In this document: in pieces, positions 17,341 to 26,540 of the stretch
How positions within the stretch are numbered: the first letter of the stretch is position 1
How the letters are laid out: each line of letters starts with the position of its first letter
From: Bradyrhizobium liaoningense
GTDB taxonomy: Bacteria > Pseudomonadota > Alphaproteobacteria > Rhizobiales > Xanthobacteraceae
Assembly: GCF_018130785.1 (NCBI RefSeq)
Contig: NZ_JAFCJT010000004.1
Location: 43,501-107,500, forward strand
DNA: 64,000 bases
Direction of reading: 5' to 3'
Notes under the pieces: generated by a model
Told to the model about the DNA's origin: nothing
Database searches by the model: none
What the model saw: only the letters and a program-made list of their open reading frames with translations
Position numbers and translations under genes: made by a program

Positions 17341-17868
17341 ATGAGCATCGAGATCGACATCCTGAACGGCGACGCCTCGTGGCCGATCGCGGAGCCGCTG
17401 CATCAGGCGGTCTGGGGACCACACATCGTCGCAGATAAGCCCTGGGCTCGCGTCAAATGGGCCAATGCCGACCTGCGCGTGCTGATCGAGACGCCCGAGG
17501 ACGGCCTCGTCTGCCATGTCGGCGTCTACTTCCGCACCGTCACCTGGAACGGGCAGAAGGTCCATGTCGGCGGCATCGGCGGGGTCTGCACGCGCGAGGA
17601 CCGGCGCGGCCGCGGTTATGCGACCGTGGCGATCGACGCAGCCGTGCACACCATGCGCGCCAACGAGGCGGTCCGCTTCGCACTGCTGTTCTGCGAGCCA
17701 CACAATTTTGCGTTCTACGAGACCCGCAGCTGGCTGCCCTTCAAGGGCGAGGTCTATTGCGAGCAGCCGGATGGGCGGATCCGCTTCGACCACATGGCGC
17801 CGTACGTCTTCAACATCGTCCGCGCCCCGACGCTTGGCACCATCGACCTATGCGGCCTGCCCTGGTGA
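17341..17868 (+). CDS. GNAT family N-acetyltransferase
   Basis: 175 residues. The acetyl-CoA loop is visible as CTREDRRGRGYATVAI (about residues 83-98), preceded by the beta-bulge strand VGGIGGV and followed by FALLFCEPHNFAFYE. It resembles aminoglycoside 2'-N-acetyltransferase-like GNATs in general layout, but the substrate cannot be named. AAGGA precedes ATG 17341. It stands alone, divergent from sodB, about 80 bases before the MATE gene. Confidence 0.8.
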   Translation: MSIEIDILNGDASWPIAEPLHQAVWGPHIVADKPWARVKWANADLRVLIETPEDGLVCHVGVYFRTVTWNGQKVHVGGIGGVCTREDRRGRGYATVAIDAAVHTMRANEAVRFALLFCEPHNFAFYETRSWLPFKGEVYCEQPDGRIRFDHMAPYVFNIVRAPTLGTIDLCGLPW

Positions 17869-17951
17869 GCCCTGCGTGAGGGGAGGACTGGCGCGAAGCT
17901 GCTGCGCCCTATAAAATGTCGGTCATCATCCAATATTCCGCCCGGTGAGAC

Positions 17952-19337
17952 ATGACGATCGACGCCTCCGCAGACGCCGCGCCGCCGCGTGCCCCGGTAG
18001 CCTCCCCAATCGCCAGTCTGCTGACGGCGCCGATCCTGCCGACACTGTTGCGGCTGGCGATCCCCAACATGATCGCCATGGTCGGAAGCACGCTGGTTGC
18101 GATTGCGGAGACATCCTATATCGGCCGGCTCGGCACCATTCCGCTCGCGGCGATCGCGCTGGTGTTTCCGTTCGCGATGCTGACGCAGATGATGAGCGCG
18201 GGCGCGATGGGCGGCGGCGTCTCGTCTGCGATCAGCCGCGCGCTCGGCGCAGGGGATCGTGACCGCGCCGCGACGCTGGCGCTGCATGCCACCATGATCG
18301 GCCTCTGCGGCGGACTATTCTTCACGGTGATGATGCTCGCTTTCGGCCGCAGCTTCTTCACGCTGCTCGGCGGACGCGAGCGCGTGCTCGATGAGGCCAG
18401 CGGCTATTCGCAAATGCTGTTCTCCGGCGCGGTCGCGATCTGGCTCGTCAACACGCTGGCCTCGGTGATCCGCGGCACCGGCGACATGCGCCTGCCTTCG
18501 ATGATTCTGATCGGGACGAGCGCGCTCCAGATCGCGCTCGGCGGCACGCTGGGACTCGGCCTGTTCGGCGTGAAGCAATTCGGCATGCCGGGTGTCGCCG
18601 CCGGCCAGTTGATCGCATTCAGCTGCGCGGCGATCTTCTTCCTCTGGTATCTCCTGTCCGGCCGCAGCCGGCTGCCGCTGAATTTCCGCGCCTTCCATTT
18701 CGAGCGCGCGATGTTCCTGGATATCCTCAAGGTCGGCGCGGTGGCCTGCCTGTCGCCGCTCCAGACCGTGCTCACGATTCTGATCTTCACAAAAATCCTC
18801 GCGACCTTCGGCACCGAGATGCTGGCCGGCTACGGCATCGGCTCGCGGCTGGAATTCCTGCTGATCCCGATCACCTTCGCCTTCGGCATCGCCTCGGTGC
18901 CGATGGTCGGCATGGCGATGGGCGCCGGACACGTGAAGCGCGCACGGCGTGTCGCCTGGACCGCGGCGGCTGCTTCGGGACTCACCGTCGGCCTGATCGG
19001 CCTCGTCATCGCGCTCGATCCCGCCTTGTGGGTGTCGCTCTTCACCGGAGATCCCGGCGTCACCGCGGCGGCGCACAGCTATTTCCACTGGGCGGGTCCG
19101 GCCTTCGTGTTCTTCGGCATGGGCGTGTCGCTGTACTTCTCCTCGCAAGGCGCGGCACGCGTCGGCGGTCCGGTGCTCGCCTCCACGGCGCGACTTCTGA
19201 TCGTCGCGATCGGCGGCATCGGCCTGATGATGGCGCAGGCGCCGGCCTGGACCTTGTTCGCACTGATCGGCGGCGCCATGGTCGTGTTCGGGCTTTCGAC
19301 CGCAGCCTCGGTCGCCTTCGTCCGCTGGGGCAAATAA
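17952..19337 (+). CDS. MATE family efflux transporter
   Basis: 461-residue inner-membrane antiporter with about 12 helices in two similar halves, each starting with a family-typical stretch (IPNMIAMVGSTLVAIAETSY in the first). MATE proteins export cationic drugs or secondary metabolites using Na+ or H+. The length is normal. The substrate is unknown. Confidence 0.88.
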   Translation: MTIDASADAAPPRAPVASPIASLLTAPILPTLLRLAIPNMIAMVGSTLVAIAETSYIGRLGTIPLAAIALVFPFAMLTQMMSAGAMGGGVSSAISRALGAGDRDRAATLALHATMIGLCGGLFFTVMMLAFGRSFFTLLGGRERVLDEASGYSQMLFSGAVAIWLVNTLASVIRGTGDMRLPSMILIGTSALQIALGGTLGLGLFGVKQFGMPGVAAGQLIAFSCAAIFFLWYLLSGRSRLPLNFRAFHFERAMFLDILKVGAVACLSPLQTVLTILIFTKILATFGTEMLAGYGIGSRLEFLLIPITFAFGIASVPMVGMAMGAGHVKRARRVAWTAAAASGLTVGLIGLVIALDPALWVSLFTGDPGVTAAAHSYFHWAGPAFVFFGMGVSLYFSSQGAARVGGPVLASTARLLIVAIGGIGLMMAQAPAWTLFALIGGAMVVFGLSTAASVAFVRWGK

Positions 19338-19428
19338 GCGCAGGCAATACGCGCAGGAATGTGATTCCATCCAGCGTTGCACTATCCTGCTAGGCTGCTA
19401 TGGAGGCGCTCCACTTCGGGGCCTCTCC

Positions 19429-19863
19429 ATGACTTCCAGATTCGCTGTTCTCATCGTCCTCCTGGCTGCGCTGCTTGGCGCGACGGCCGCCCACGCGCAG
19501 AGCGCCGACGGGACCTGGCTCACCCAGGCCGGCGATGCGCGCGTCAAGATCAGCAAATGCAGCGGCGGCATCTGCGGCCATATCGTCTGGTTGCGGGAGC
19601 CCTATGACACCGCAACTGGCCAGCCTGCAACCGACAGCAAGAACCCCAATCCCGCGCTCGCCAAACGCGCGATGATCGGCCTGCCGCTGTTCAGCGGCAT
19701 GGAGCCCTCAGGGCCGAACAAATGGTCGGGCCAGATCTACAATGCCGACGACGGCGGCACCTATGCGAGCAGCGTCACCATGACAGGCGCGGACGCGCTG
19801 CGGGTCGAAGGCTGCGTCGGCGCGCTCTGCGGCGGCGAGACCTGGACGCGCGCGGGACGCTAG
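19429..19863 (+). CDS. DUF2147 family secreted protein
   Basis: 144 residues with a signal peptide (cleavage after AHA, residue 23). The mature part begins with GTWLTQ and the DUF2147 features KISKCSGGICGHIVWL and GQIYNADDGGTY. DUF2147 folds as a small beta-barrel of unknown function, often exported. Four Cys residues could form two disulfides in the periplasm. It converges with the DUF3095 gene, with only 4 bases between stops. Confidence 0.85.
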   Translation: MTSRFAVLIVLLAALLGATAAHAQSADGTWLTQAGDARVKISKCSGGICGHIVWLREPYDTATGQPATDSKNPNPALAKRAMIGLPLFSGMEPSGPNKWSGQIYNADDGGTYASSVTMTGADALRVEGCVGALCGGETWTRAGR

Positions 19864-19867
19864 CAGC

Positions 19868-21013
19868 TCACGCCATCATCGCCTTCAGCGCTGTGGCCGC
19901 CGAGGCATAACCGCCCCGCGCGCCATCGATGAAATGGACGTGGTCGCTACGCAGGGCCGATGGCGTGAAACAGGTCATCATCGCGGCGTCCTGCTGGTAG
20001 AGGCCGTAGCGCACGATGCCGTCGCGCGCCGCAGCCGCGAGCCGGTCGCTCAGCGCGCGCTCGAGCTGCGGTGTGCAGTCGAGGATCATGCGCAGGCCGT
20101 CATCGTATTTGCGAAAGTCTGAATTCTCGACCACCTGGCGCTTGTAGACGTTTGGCACGAAGCCGCCGACCTTGAGGTCGAAACGCATGATCAGATAGAC
20201 GAACAGCGTGTAGGCCAGCACGCGGGCGCGGCGCGCGACAAGCGGACCGCCGCGTTTGGTGCGGGCTTCAAAGTCCAGCCCCTGCGGCGGCCATTTCAGT
20301 GGCGGCCCCTGCGGCGGCACTGGGCGGCCGCCATCCGGACTGCGCTCCACGAGATGGATGATGTCCTCGATCACCCTGCGGAAGGCATGCGGATCGGCAC
20401 CACGCGCCGGCATCACCAGCAGCGACAGGATCAGGCCGCGCGCAGCCGGAATCACCTCGAATCGGCAGGACAGGCCGGACAGATCGGGCTGCGTGCCCGC
20501 CGGCGCCTCGACGACCGCGAACTCGCCGCGCTTCATGGCGGCATCGGCCCAGGCGAGCCCGCCGCCAGAGAACATCGCATAGGACAAATTGTCCGACGGA
20601 CCGAAGCGTGCGACGCGCACGTCGAGCCCTTGCGCGCGAATCGCACTCACCGGCACCAGCGCGACGCGCATCTTCAGATCGAGATCCTCCCGCACCCAGG
20701 TCGCGGTCGCAGCCAGCGCCTCGCGCGCGCGTTCGACATCGGAAGGCGCAACCGCAAAGCTCGCGCCATCGCCGCCGAACACGAAGGGGAACTCGCGCCC
20801 CTCCAATGCGTTCGTCGCCGCCGCGATCACGGCGGCGCCGGCCATATTCACCGCCTTGTAGCGCTGCCCCGCGATGGCCTTGCTGGAATCGACGATGTCG
20901 GCAACGCCGATGCTCCAATCATCCGGCAGCGGCGCATAGAGCGCGGGGTCCATCAGGCTGGTGAAGCCGCGGAAGACGGGAATGCCGCCATAGAAGGATT
21001 CGCCTGATGTCAT
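19868..21013 (-). CDS. DUF3095 family protein with nucleotide-cyclase-like core
   Basis: 381 residues. The N-terminal half carries GVADIVDSS (about residues 36-44) and FVFGGDGASFAV (about 97-108), which resemble the metal-Asp strand and the GGDG hairpin of class III nucleotide cyclases. The C-terminal half is unique to DUF3095. Whether it makes cyclic nucleotides is untested; key substrate-specifying residues cannot be judged by eye. No signal peptide or membrane helix. Monocistronic. Confidence 0.8.
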   Translation of the reverse strand: MTSGESFYGGIPVFRGFTSLMDPALYAPLPDDWSIGVADIVDSSKAIAGQRYKAVNMAGAAVIAAATNALEGREFPFVFGGDGASFAVAPSDVERAREALAATATWVREDLDLKMRVALVPVSAIRAQGLDVRVARFGPSDNLSYAMFSGGGLAWADAAMKRGEFAVVEAPAGTQPDLSGLSCRFEVIPAARGLILSLLVMPARGADPHAFRRVIEDIIHLVERSPDGGRPVPPQGPPLKWPPQGLDFEARTKRGGPLVARRARVLAYTLFVYLIMRFDLKVGGFVPNVYKRQVVENSDFRKYDDGLRMILDCTPQLERALSDRLAAAARDGIVRYGLYQQDAAMMTCFTPSALRSDHVHFIDGARGGYASAATALKAMMA

Positions 21014-21238
21014 CGGGGGATGCCGGATGGTTGGGAAGCGCGTCCGAGGAAGATACGAGGCAGGATCGATCCGGGTTCACCGGCCGGCGCCCCTCTTTCG
21101 ATTCCCGATCATTGGCCGAAATGCACCCGGACAACAAGATCGCGTCGCGCTGCAAATGCCGCGCTCCGTCATTGATCGACGTCAAACAGCCGGCCGGAAG
21201 AGCGGCTATGGTTGGGGCATCTCCAGAGATTGCATGGG

Positions 21239-21625
21239 ATGATCGAAGTGCCCGACTTCGGCAACAAGGACTCGACCGCTCCGGTGCGCCCGCGCACGGG
21301 GCTCGACCCACTCAGCGCGGTGAAGATGCCGGAAGGACTGACCGCGGCCGTCGACGCCTGGGCTGAAGCTCATCACCTGTCGCGTTCGGCCGCGATCTGC
21401 AAGCTGGTCGAACTGGGGCTGAAGGTCGCGCCGCCGGCATTCACGCCGGCCCAGCCGATCGCATCCGACGCCACCAGGATCGAGGCGCTGGCCGTGCACG
21501 AGATCGAGCAGCTGCTCGACCCCGCATTGCCCACGGACGAACGCGAACGCCGCATCCGCCGCCTGACCGAAGGGCCACCGGAATTTTCACACCAACGGAT
21601 TGACCTGCCGAAGCAACGGACGTGA
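21239..21625 (+). CDS. ribbon-helix-helix-like small protein
   Basis: 128 residues. Residues about 27-62 (KMPEGLTAAVDAWAEAHH, then LSRSAAICKLVELGLK) fit a ribbon-helix-helix DNA-binding fold: a short strand followed by two helices. The rest is charged and disordered-looking. The start is ATG 21239; a TTG nine codons upstream is possible. No toxin partner lies next to it, so an antitoxin role is not supported. A chromosomal regulator is the best guess. Confidence 0.6.
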   Translation: MIEVPDFGNKDSTAPVRPRTGLDPLSAVKMPEGLTAAVDAWAEAHHLSRSAAICKLVELGLKVAPPAFTPAQPIASDATRIEALAVHEIEQLLDPALPTDERERRIRRLTEGPPEFSHQRIDLPKQRT

Positions 21626-21629
21626 ACGC

Positions 21630-21839
21630 CTAGTGCAGCTTTTCGTCCTCGCGCTTGCGCAGGGCATCGAGAGAGGCGTCGTGGCAGCCGACCAGGCGTA
21701 CGAATTGCTGCGGATACATTTCATGGCCGTGTCCGCCGGAATTCTGATGCGTCATCGGGGGGCAATGGACATCGTCCGCCTTTGCGCGAGGCTCCTCGGT
21801 CCGGCCGTGATTTGAAGCGGTCATGTTTGAGGTGGCCAT
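21630..21839 (-). CDS. small hydrophilic protein, unknown
   Basis: 69 residues from ATG 21839, which has a good GGGAG ribosome site. It is rich in His, Asn, Glu and Arg, with one Cys in each of DVHCPP and VGCHDAS. No signal or membrane segment. It is convergent with the ribbon-helix-helix gene. A 14-bp perfect palindrome (21880-21893) lies about 40 bases upstream of the start. Family not recognised. Confidence 0.5.
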   Translation of the reverse strand: MATSNMTASNHGRTEEPRAKADDVHCPPMTHQNSGGHGHEMYPQQFVRLVGCHDASLDALRKREDEKLH

Positions 21840-21879
21840 GGACTGCTCCCTGTCAATTGGGGCAGATCGATTGACATAA

Positions 21880-21893
21880 CGCAATCGATTGCG
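21880..21893. promoter_or_regulatory. perfect 14-bp palindrome, possible operator
   Basis: CGCAATCGATTGCG lies between the small hydrophilic protein gene and the SDR gene, close to the likely promoter of the former. A partial copy (ATCGATTG) lies 14 bases away. The binding protein is unknown. Confidence 0.4.
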
Positions 21894-21965
21894 GGGCATC
21901 TTACGACCAAATCCGGCTTGATGTCATTGCGCCGGATCAACTCAATTGTGGCGGCGGAGTTCCGC

Positions 21966-22688
21966 TTACGCGGTATTCCCCGCGTCGACCGTGAACACGG
22001 TGCCGGTGACGTTGCGGCCGCCCTCGCCCAGCAGATATTCCACCATGCGCGCAACATCGTCGGTCTCCGGCAGGCGACGCAGCGCACTGCGGCTGGCGAT
22101 GCGCTTGCGTCCTTCGTCGGAGAGATTCTGCGTGAGCTCGGTGTCGATGAAGCCCGGCGCGATCGCATTCACGGTGATGCCGAGCTTGCCGACCTCGCGC
22201 GCGAGCGAACGGGTGAAGCCGGTGGCGGCGGCCTTGGTCGCGCCGTAGACGGAGAGGCCGTTGTAGCCCGTGGTCGCGATGATCGAGGAGATGTTGATGA
22301 TGCGGCCGGCGCCGTCCGCCATCATCTGCCGCGCGACATATTTCGTGAGAATGATCGGCGACAGCACGTTGAGCTGCACCAGCGCCTCGATCTCGGAATT
22401 GTGCATGGTGGCGAGCAGGCCTTCGGTGCCGAGGCCGGCATTGTTGATGAGGCCGTAGGTCGGGCCGAACTCGTCGCGGACAAGCTTTGCGAAAGCCGGG
22501 ATCGCGTCGATCACGGCGAGGTCGCAGGCGCGGAAATGCAGGCGCCCTTCGGAGAGGCCGATCGCCGCCTTGAGCTCTTCGCTCTCGCGCCGTGCCGCCG
22601 CAATCACGTTATAGCCGGCATCGACCAGCCGCTTGCAGATCGCGAGGCCGATGCCGCGGCTGCCGCCGGTGACGAGGACATTATGCAT
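21966..22688 (-). CDS. short-chain dehydrogenase, FabG-like
   Basis: 240-residue NAD(P)H-dependent reductase. The cofactor motif is TGGSRGIG (residues 7-14), NNAG follows in the middle, and the catalytic Ser and YGATK lie near residue 150. It is closest in form to 3-oxoacyl-ACP reductases. Its start overlaps the ANL ligase stop by 8 bases, so it is translated with that ligase and the ACP. In this setting it probably reduces an ACP- or CoA-bound intermediate rather than serving primary fatty acid synthesis. Confidence 0.82.
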   Translation of the reverse strand: MHNVLVTGGSRGIGLAICKRLVDAGYNVIAAARRESEELKAAIGLSEGRLHFRACDLAVIDAIPAFAKLVRDEFGPTYGLINNAGLGTEGLLATMHNSEIEALVQLNVLSPIILTKYVARQMMADGAGRIINISSIIATTGYNGLSVYGATKAAATGFTRSLAREVGKLGITVNAIAPGFIDTELTQNLSDEGRKRIASRSALRRLPETDDVARMVEYLLGEGGRNVTGTVFTVDAGNTA

Positions 22689-24063
22689 CGGTGCGCGCCA
22701 GTTTGCCGGCCGGGGTGACGTCGAGTGCCTCGACGAAACGGATCACCGCCGGCACCTTGTGAGAGGCAAGCTGCGCGCGGCACTGATCCAGGATCTGGTC
22801 ACGGATCTCTTTCGTCCGCGCCTGATCGGTGCCGTCGGCGAGGATCACGTCGGCCACGACGATGCCGCCTGTGATCGGGCTACGGCGCGATTTCGCCCGC
22901 GACATCCGCACGTCGGGATGACGATTGATGACCGCCTCGATCTCCTCGGGGTGAACCTTCAGCCCGCCGATATTGATGATGCCGCCGCGGCGGCCGACGA
23001 AATAATAGCGGTCACCGCGCAACTCGACGATATCGCCGCTGTCGACGAACCCGTCGCCATCGGTCAGCGCGGCCGCATTGCGGCCGATGTAAGCATGTGC
23101 CGTGCGCGTCGAGCGGATGCGCAGCGAGCCATCGACGACCTTCATCTCGACGCCGTTGCGGCTGCCGAGATAATCGGCCGGAAAGCCCTCCAGCCCGTCA
23201 TTGACGGCGAAGCCGACGCCCGCCTCGGTCGAGGCATAGGCGTGACCGACGGAGGCATTGGGGAACGCGGCCTGCAGGCCGTCGAGCACCGCCTGGTCGG
23301 CGATCTCGCCGGAGAGGCGGACATAGCGCGGCGCGAACTGTGCAGCCGAGCCGCTCATCAGGAGCTTGCGCCAGTGCGAGGGCGTGCCGGAGATATGGGA
23401 GACGCCGCGCGCGTTCAGCCGCGTGACGTGATCGCCGAGCGCCTCTTGCGGATCCGACAGCACCATCGAGCCGCCGGAGAGCACGGCGCGCAGGAAGATC
23501 TGAAGACCGCCATAGCGGCGAATGTCGTAGAACGTCGCCCACACCGGCGCGGGTCCGCGTGCAGGGCCTTCGGCGACGATGGCGCCGGTCAGTGCTTCCA
23601 GCGTATGGCCGACGATTTTCGGCACGCCTGAGGTGCCCGACGTGAGCATCAGCCATTCGGTCGCGCGCTCGGTCCTGGCAGGTGCGGCGGCCTGAAGCGG
23701 CAGTTGCGCGGCGACCACGAGCGATACGTCGGTCTTGCCCCAGTGATCGGGCTCATCGGTGACGACCGCATCGATGCCCGCATCGGCGATCAGAGCTTCG
23801 AGATAGGCCGGGTTGAGATCAGGCGGACACAGCAGCATGCGACGGGCGATGCCGTCGAGCTCGATCATGGCAAGGCCCGACCGGAGCTGATCGGACAATT
23901 TCAGCAAGACGGCGCGACCAGACAGCTCGCGCAGGCGGCCGCCCATGACCGTGTACGACAGGATGTCCGTCAGCGACACGACATGGTGCGCATCCGACAG
24001 CGTGCGGCCCGTCAGCTCCACGCCAAGATGGTCGCGGAGCGCAAAGATCTCACGCGGGGACAT
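22681..24063 (-). CDS. ANL-superfamily AMP-forming ligase partnered with an ACP
   Basis: 460 residues. Adenylation motifs are LTSGTSGVPK (A3), YASTEAG (A5), DSGDIVELRGDRYYFVGRRG (A7-A8), and a C-terminal GKLAR (A10 lysine). It is shorter than usual acyl-CoA synthetases (500-600). Its gene overlaps the ACP gene by 14 bases, so the acyl acceptor is probably that ACP, making it an acid-ACP ligase or loading enzyme. The substrate is unknown. Confidence 0.78.
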   Translation of the reverse strand: MSPREIFALRDHLGVELTGRTLSDAHHVVSLTDILSYTVMGGRLRELSGRAVLLKLSDQLRSGLAMIELDGIARRMLLCPPDLNPAYLEALIADAGIDAVVTDEPDHWGKTDVSLVVAAQLPLQAAAPARTERATEWLMLTSGTSGVPKIVGHTLEALTGAIVAEGPARGPAPVWATFYDIRRYGGLQIFLRAVLSGGSMVLSDPQEALGDHVTRLNARGVSHISGTPSHWRKLLMSGSAAQFAPRYVRLSGEIADQAVLDGLQAAFPNASVGHAYASTEAGVGFAVNDGLEGFPADYLGSRNGVEMKVVDGSLRIRSTRTAHAYIGRNAAALTDGDGFVDSGDIVELRGDRYYFVGRRGGIINIGGLKVHPEEIEAVINRHPDVRMSRAKSRRSPITGGIVVADVILADGTDQARTKEIRDQILDQCRAQLASHKVPAVIRFVEALDVTPAGKLARTDA

Positions 24064-24295
24064 TTTCGTAGGCCCGCACGAAATCGCCCACGGTGGCGGG
24101 GAACGCTGCGTCCTCGGAAATGGTGAAGGGATCGACGCCCGTCTCGTCCTCGAGGCGCGCCACCAGGATCGCGAAGGCGAGCGAATCGAAACCGGTCTCG
24201 TGCAGGGACAGATCGTCCGAGAGGGCGGGAAGCGTGACGTGCTGCTCTTTGGCGATCTGCTGGATCGCCTCGATGACCTTAGACCTTACCGACAT
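24050..24295 (-). CDS. acyl carrier protein
   Basis: 81-residue acidic carrier protein. Ser38 in ETGFDSLAF is the phosphopantetheine site. ATG 24295 has GAGGGAG upstream; the frame extends about 21 codons further up but without a better start. It heads the coupled ACP-ligase-SDR unit and is separate from the fatty-acid acpP locus, implying a specialised pathway. Confidence 0.85.
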   Translation of the reverse strand: MSVRSKVIEAIQQIAKEQHVTLPALSDDLSLHETGFDSLAFAILVARLEDETGVDPFTISEDAAFPATVGDFVRAYENVPA

Positions 24296-24442
24296 GGCTG
24301 GCTCCCTCTTGTTATTGACGGTTCGTGTTGCGGCGGCTCTTGATGACCGCCTCCCCATGGCCCGTGTGTTTACCCGACAGAAGTAAATGGCCTCTTGGAC
24401 AATTCAGATAAAATTGGACCTATCTGACGGATTTTCGCGGCG

Positions 24443-26257
24443 TTAGAGCCTGATCGAGCCATCGACGATCTGCGAATACGTGCCGGCATCGAGCGCGACA
24501 TAGGTCCCCGACTTCGGGTCCGCCATGAACAGCGGATCGCCTACCCCGGCCGGATCGAACCCCTCCCGGGCCAGTTCGCCCTTCTTCTGCTTGAACGTCT
24601 CGGTCGCATCGAGCTCACGGGAGATGCGGACGAAGACGGGGCGGGCGTAGGCCGGCAAGCGCTGCGCGAGATGGGCGGGCAGCCTCTCGATGTCAAACCC
24701 CTCGTTCACGACGATCGCGCTCATGCCGGCGCGGCCGTCGGAGCCGGGGATGCTGACGCCATAGGTGGTGGCGTCGACCACGCCGGTGAAGTCGCGCACG
24801 GCGTCGTTGACCTCCGATGTCGCGACGTTCTCGCCCTTCCAGCGAAAGGTGTCGCCGATGCGGTCGACGAAATGGAAGAAGCCCTTGTCGTCGAGCCGCA
24901 TCAGATCGCCGGTGCGGAACCAGGCGTCGCCCTTGGCGAAGACGTCGCGCAGGACTTTCTTCTCGGTCTCGCCGGCGTCCGTATATCCTTCGAAGCGGCC
25001 ACCGCCCTCGTCCGCGGTGCCGATGCGCCCGATGGCTTCGCCGGCCTCGCCGCGGGCGCAGGCGAGACAAAAGCCCTCGTCATTGCGCAGCGGCGCACCG
25101 CTGTCTGGATCGAGCTTGACGAGACTCGCAGGAAAACGATGCGCGAGCAGCGGCGGGATGCGGCCGATCGCGCCCGGCTGGCCCTCGACGTTGAACAGCG
25201 AGAAATTGCCTTCCGTCGCCGCGTAGAATTCGAGGATGCGCGGAATGGCGAAACGGGTCTGGAAATCTTCCCAGATGTCGCCGCGAAGCCCGTTGCCGCA
25301 GGCAAGACGCAGGCGATGCCGGTTCTCGTATTCGGACGGCGGCGCCTTCAGAAGGTAACGGCAGAGCTCGCCGATATACTGGAATAGCGTGCAATCATGC
25401 CGCACGATGTCGGGCCAGAAATTCGAGGCCGAGAATTTTTCCGCGATCACCACCGAGCCGCCGGCAGCCAGCATGCTGCACGGCGCGACGATGCCGCCGA
25501 CCGAATGGAACAGTGGCAGGCAATCATAGAGCCGGTCCTGCGGCGTGGCGCCGGTGAGGCCGGCGAACCAGAAGCCCCAGGTCAGGATGCGGCGGTGGCT
25601 TATGCTCGCCGCCTTCGGCAGGCCGGTGGTCCCGGAGGTGTAGATCAGCAAGGCACGGTCGTTGATCGAGACGTCGCCATGCTCCTCCGGGGAAAGCGGA
25701 GCATCGTCGAGCGCGGCGACCGCGACGTCGATGGCGCGTTCGCTGCGGGAATCACCATGGGTCCACACTTTTGCTGCGGTCTTCAGGTGTGGCGTTGCGC
25801 TCTCCAGCGTCTCCGTCAGCTCATGTGCAACGATGATATGCGATGGCTTTGCAACGTCGATGCAATGCGCGAGCGACTGGCCGACCAGCTTGGTGTTGAT
25901 CAGAGCGACCACGCCGCCGACGCGGCTGATGCCGAGCCACGCGGCAACGTAGTCGATGCCGTTCGGCATCATCAACGCGACGGTATCCCCCTTGGCCACG
26001 CCGACCGAGCGCGCCCAGCGCGCATAGCGGTTGATGCGCTTCGAGAGGCCTGCATAATCGAGGTCTGCGTCGTCCGTGACCAGCGCGGTGCGATCGGGCT
26101 GACGCCGCGCCCAATCGTCGACGACGTCGGCGAACATCCGGCCCGGCAGCGTCTCGATGCGCGCGGTGAGCTCGATCGCCTTCAGCCAGATCTTTGAGGC
26201 CGAAGCTGCGCGCGCGGCTTTCGGTTGCTCGATGACGCCGATGGTCATGCCATTCAA
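24443..26257 (-). CDS. long-chain (FATP-type) acyl-CoA synthetase
   Basis: 604-residue AMP-forming ligase. The ATP motif is YTSGTTGLPK. FYAATEGN and DRIGDTFRWKGENV are typical of fatty-acid-transport-protein/very-long-chain synthetases. It activates fatty acids to CoA esters at the membrane. It lies upstream of the ACP-ligase-SDR module on the same strand with a 147-base gap, so co-regulation is possible but not certain. Confidence 0.85.
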   Translation of the reverse strand: MNGMTIGVIEQPKAARAASASKIWLKAIELTARIETLPGRMFADVVDDWARRQPDRTALVTDDADLDYAGLSKRINRYARWARSVGVAKGDTVALMMPNGIDYVAAWLGISRVGGVVALINTKLVGQSLAHCIDVAKPSHIIVAHELTETLESATPHLKTAAKVWTHGDSRSERAIDVAVAALDDAPLSPEEHGDVSINDRALLIYTSGTTGLPKAASISHRRILTWGFWFAGLTGATPQDRLYDCLPLFHSVGGIVAPCSMLAAGGSVVIAEKFSASNFWPDIVRHDCTLFQYIGELCRYLLKAPPSEYENRHRLRLACGNGLRGDIWEDFQTRFAIPRILEFYAATEGNFSLFNVEGQPGAIGRIPPLLAHRFPASLVKLDPDSGAPLRNDEGFCLACARGEAGEAIGRIGTADEGGGRFEGYTDAGETEKKVLRDVFAKGDAWFRTGDLMRLDDKGFFHFVDRIGDTFRWKGENVATSEVNDAVRDFTGVVDATTYGVSIPGSDGRAGMSAIVVNEGFDIERLPAHLAQRLPAYARPVFVRISRELDATETFKQKKGELAREGFDPAGVGDPLFMADPKSGTYVALDAGTYSQIVDGSIRL

Positions 26258-26540
26258 TCTTTCGGAACGTATCTGGTTTCCGGCAGCTTAGCTCGCACGC
26301 TTTGCCCAGGTGTTAAGAGACAAGGTAAAAGCAGGTTAGTGGGCGATTAACTCTAGCCATCCAGCGCGGGCGAGTTCGGCGGCATACTCACGGCGAAGAC
26401 CGAGCGCTGGCGCAAGGTGGTCGAGTTGTCGGGGATCAGGACGGCGTAACGATCCGGCCTCGCCGAGGCTAGGCGCCTCCTGGTAAACGGGCTATGCTTT
26501 TCTACCCTGCGTTGTCAGGACTGCGAAAGGGAGGCGTCCC

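Noticed and set aside
21239..21839. Toxin-antitoxin pair (ribbon-helix-helix gene with the small convergent gene)
   Set aside because: The genes are convergent, not an operon, and the second protein has no toxin-like features.
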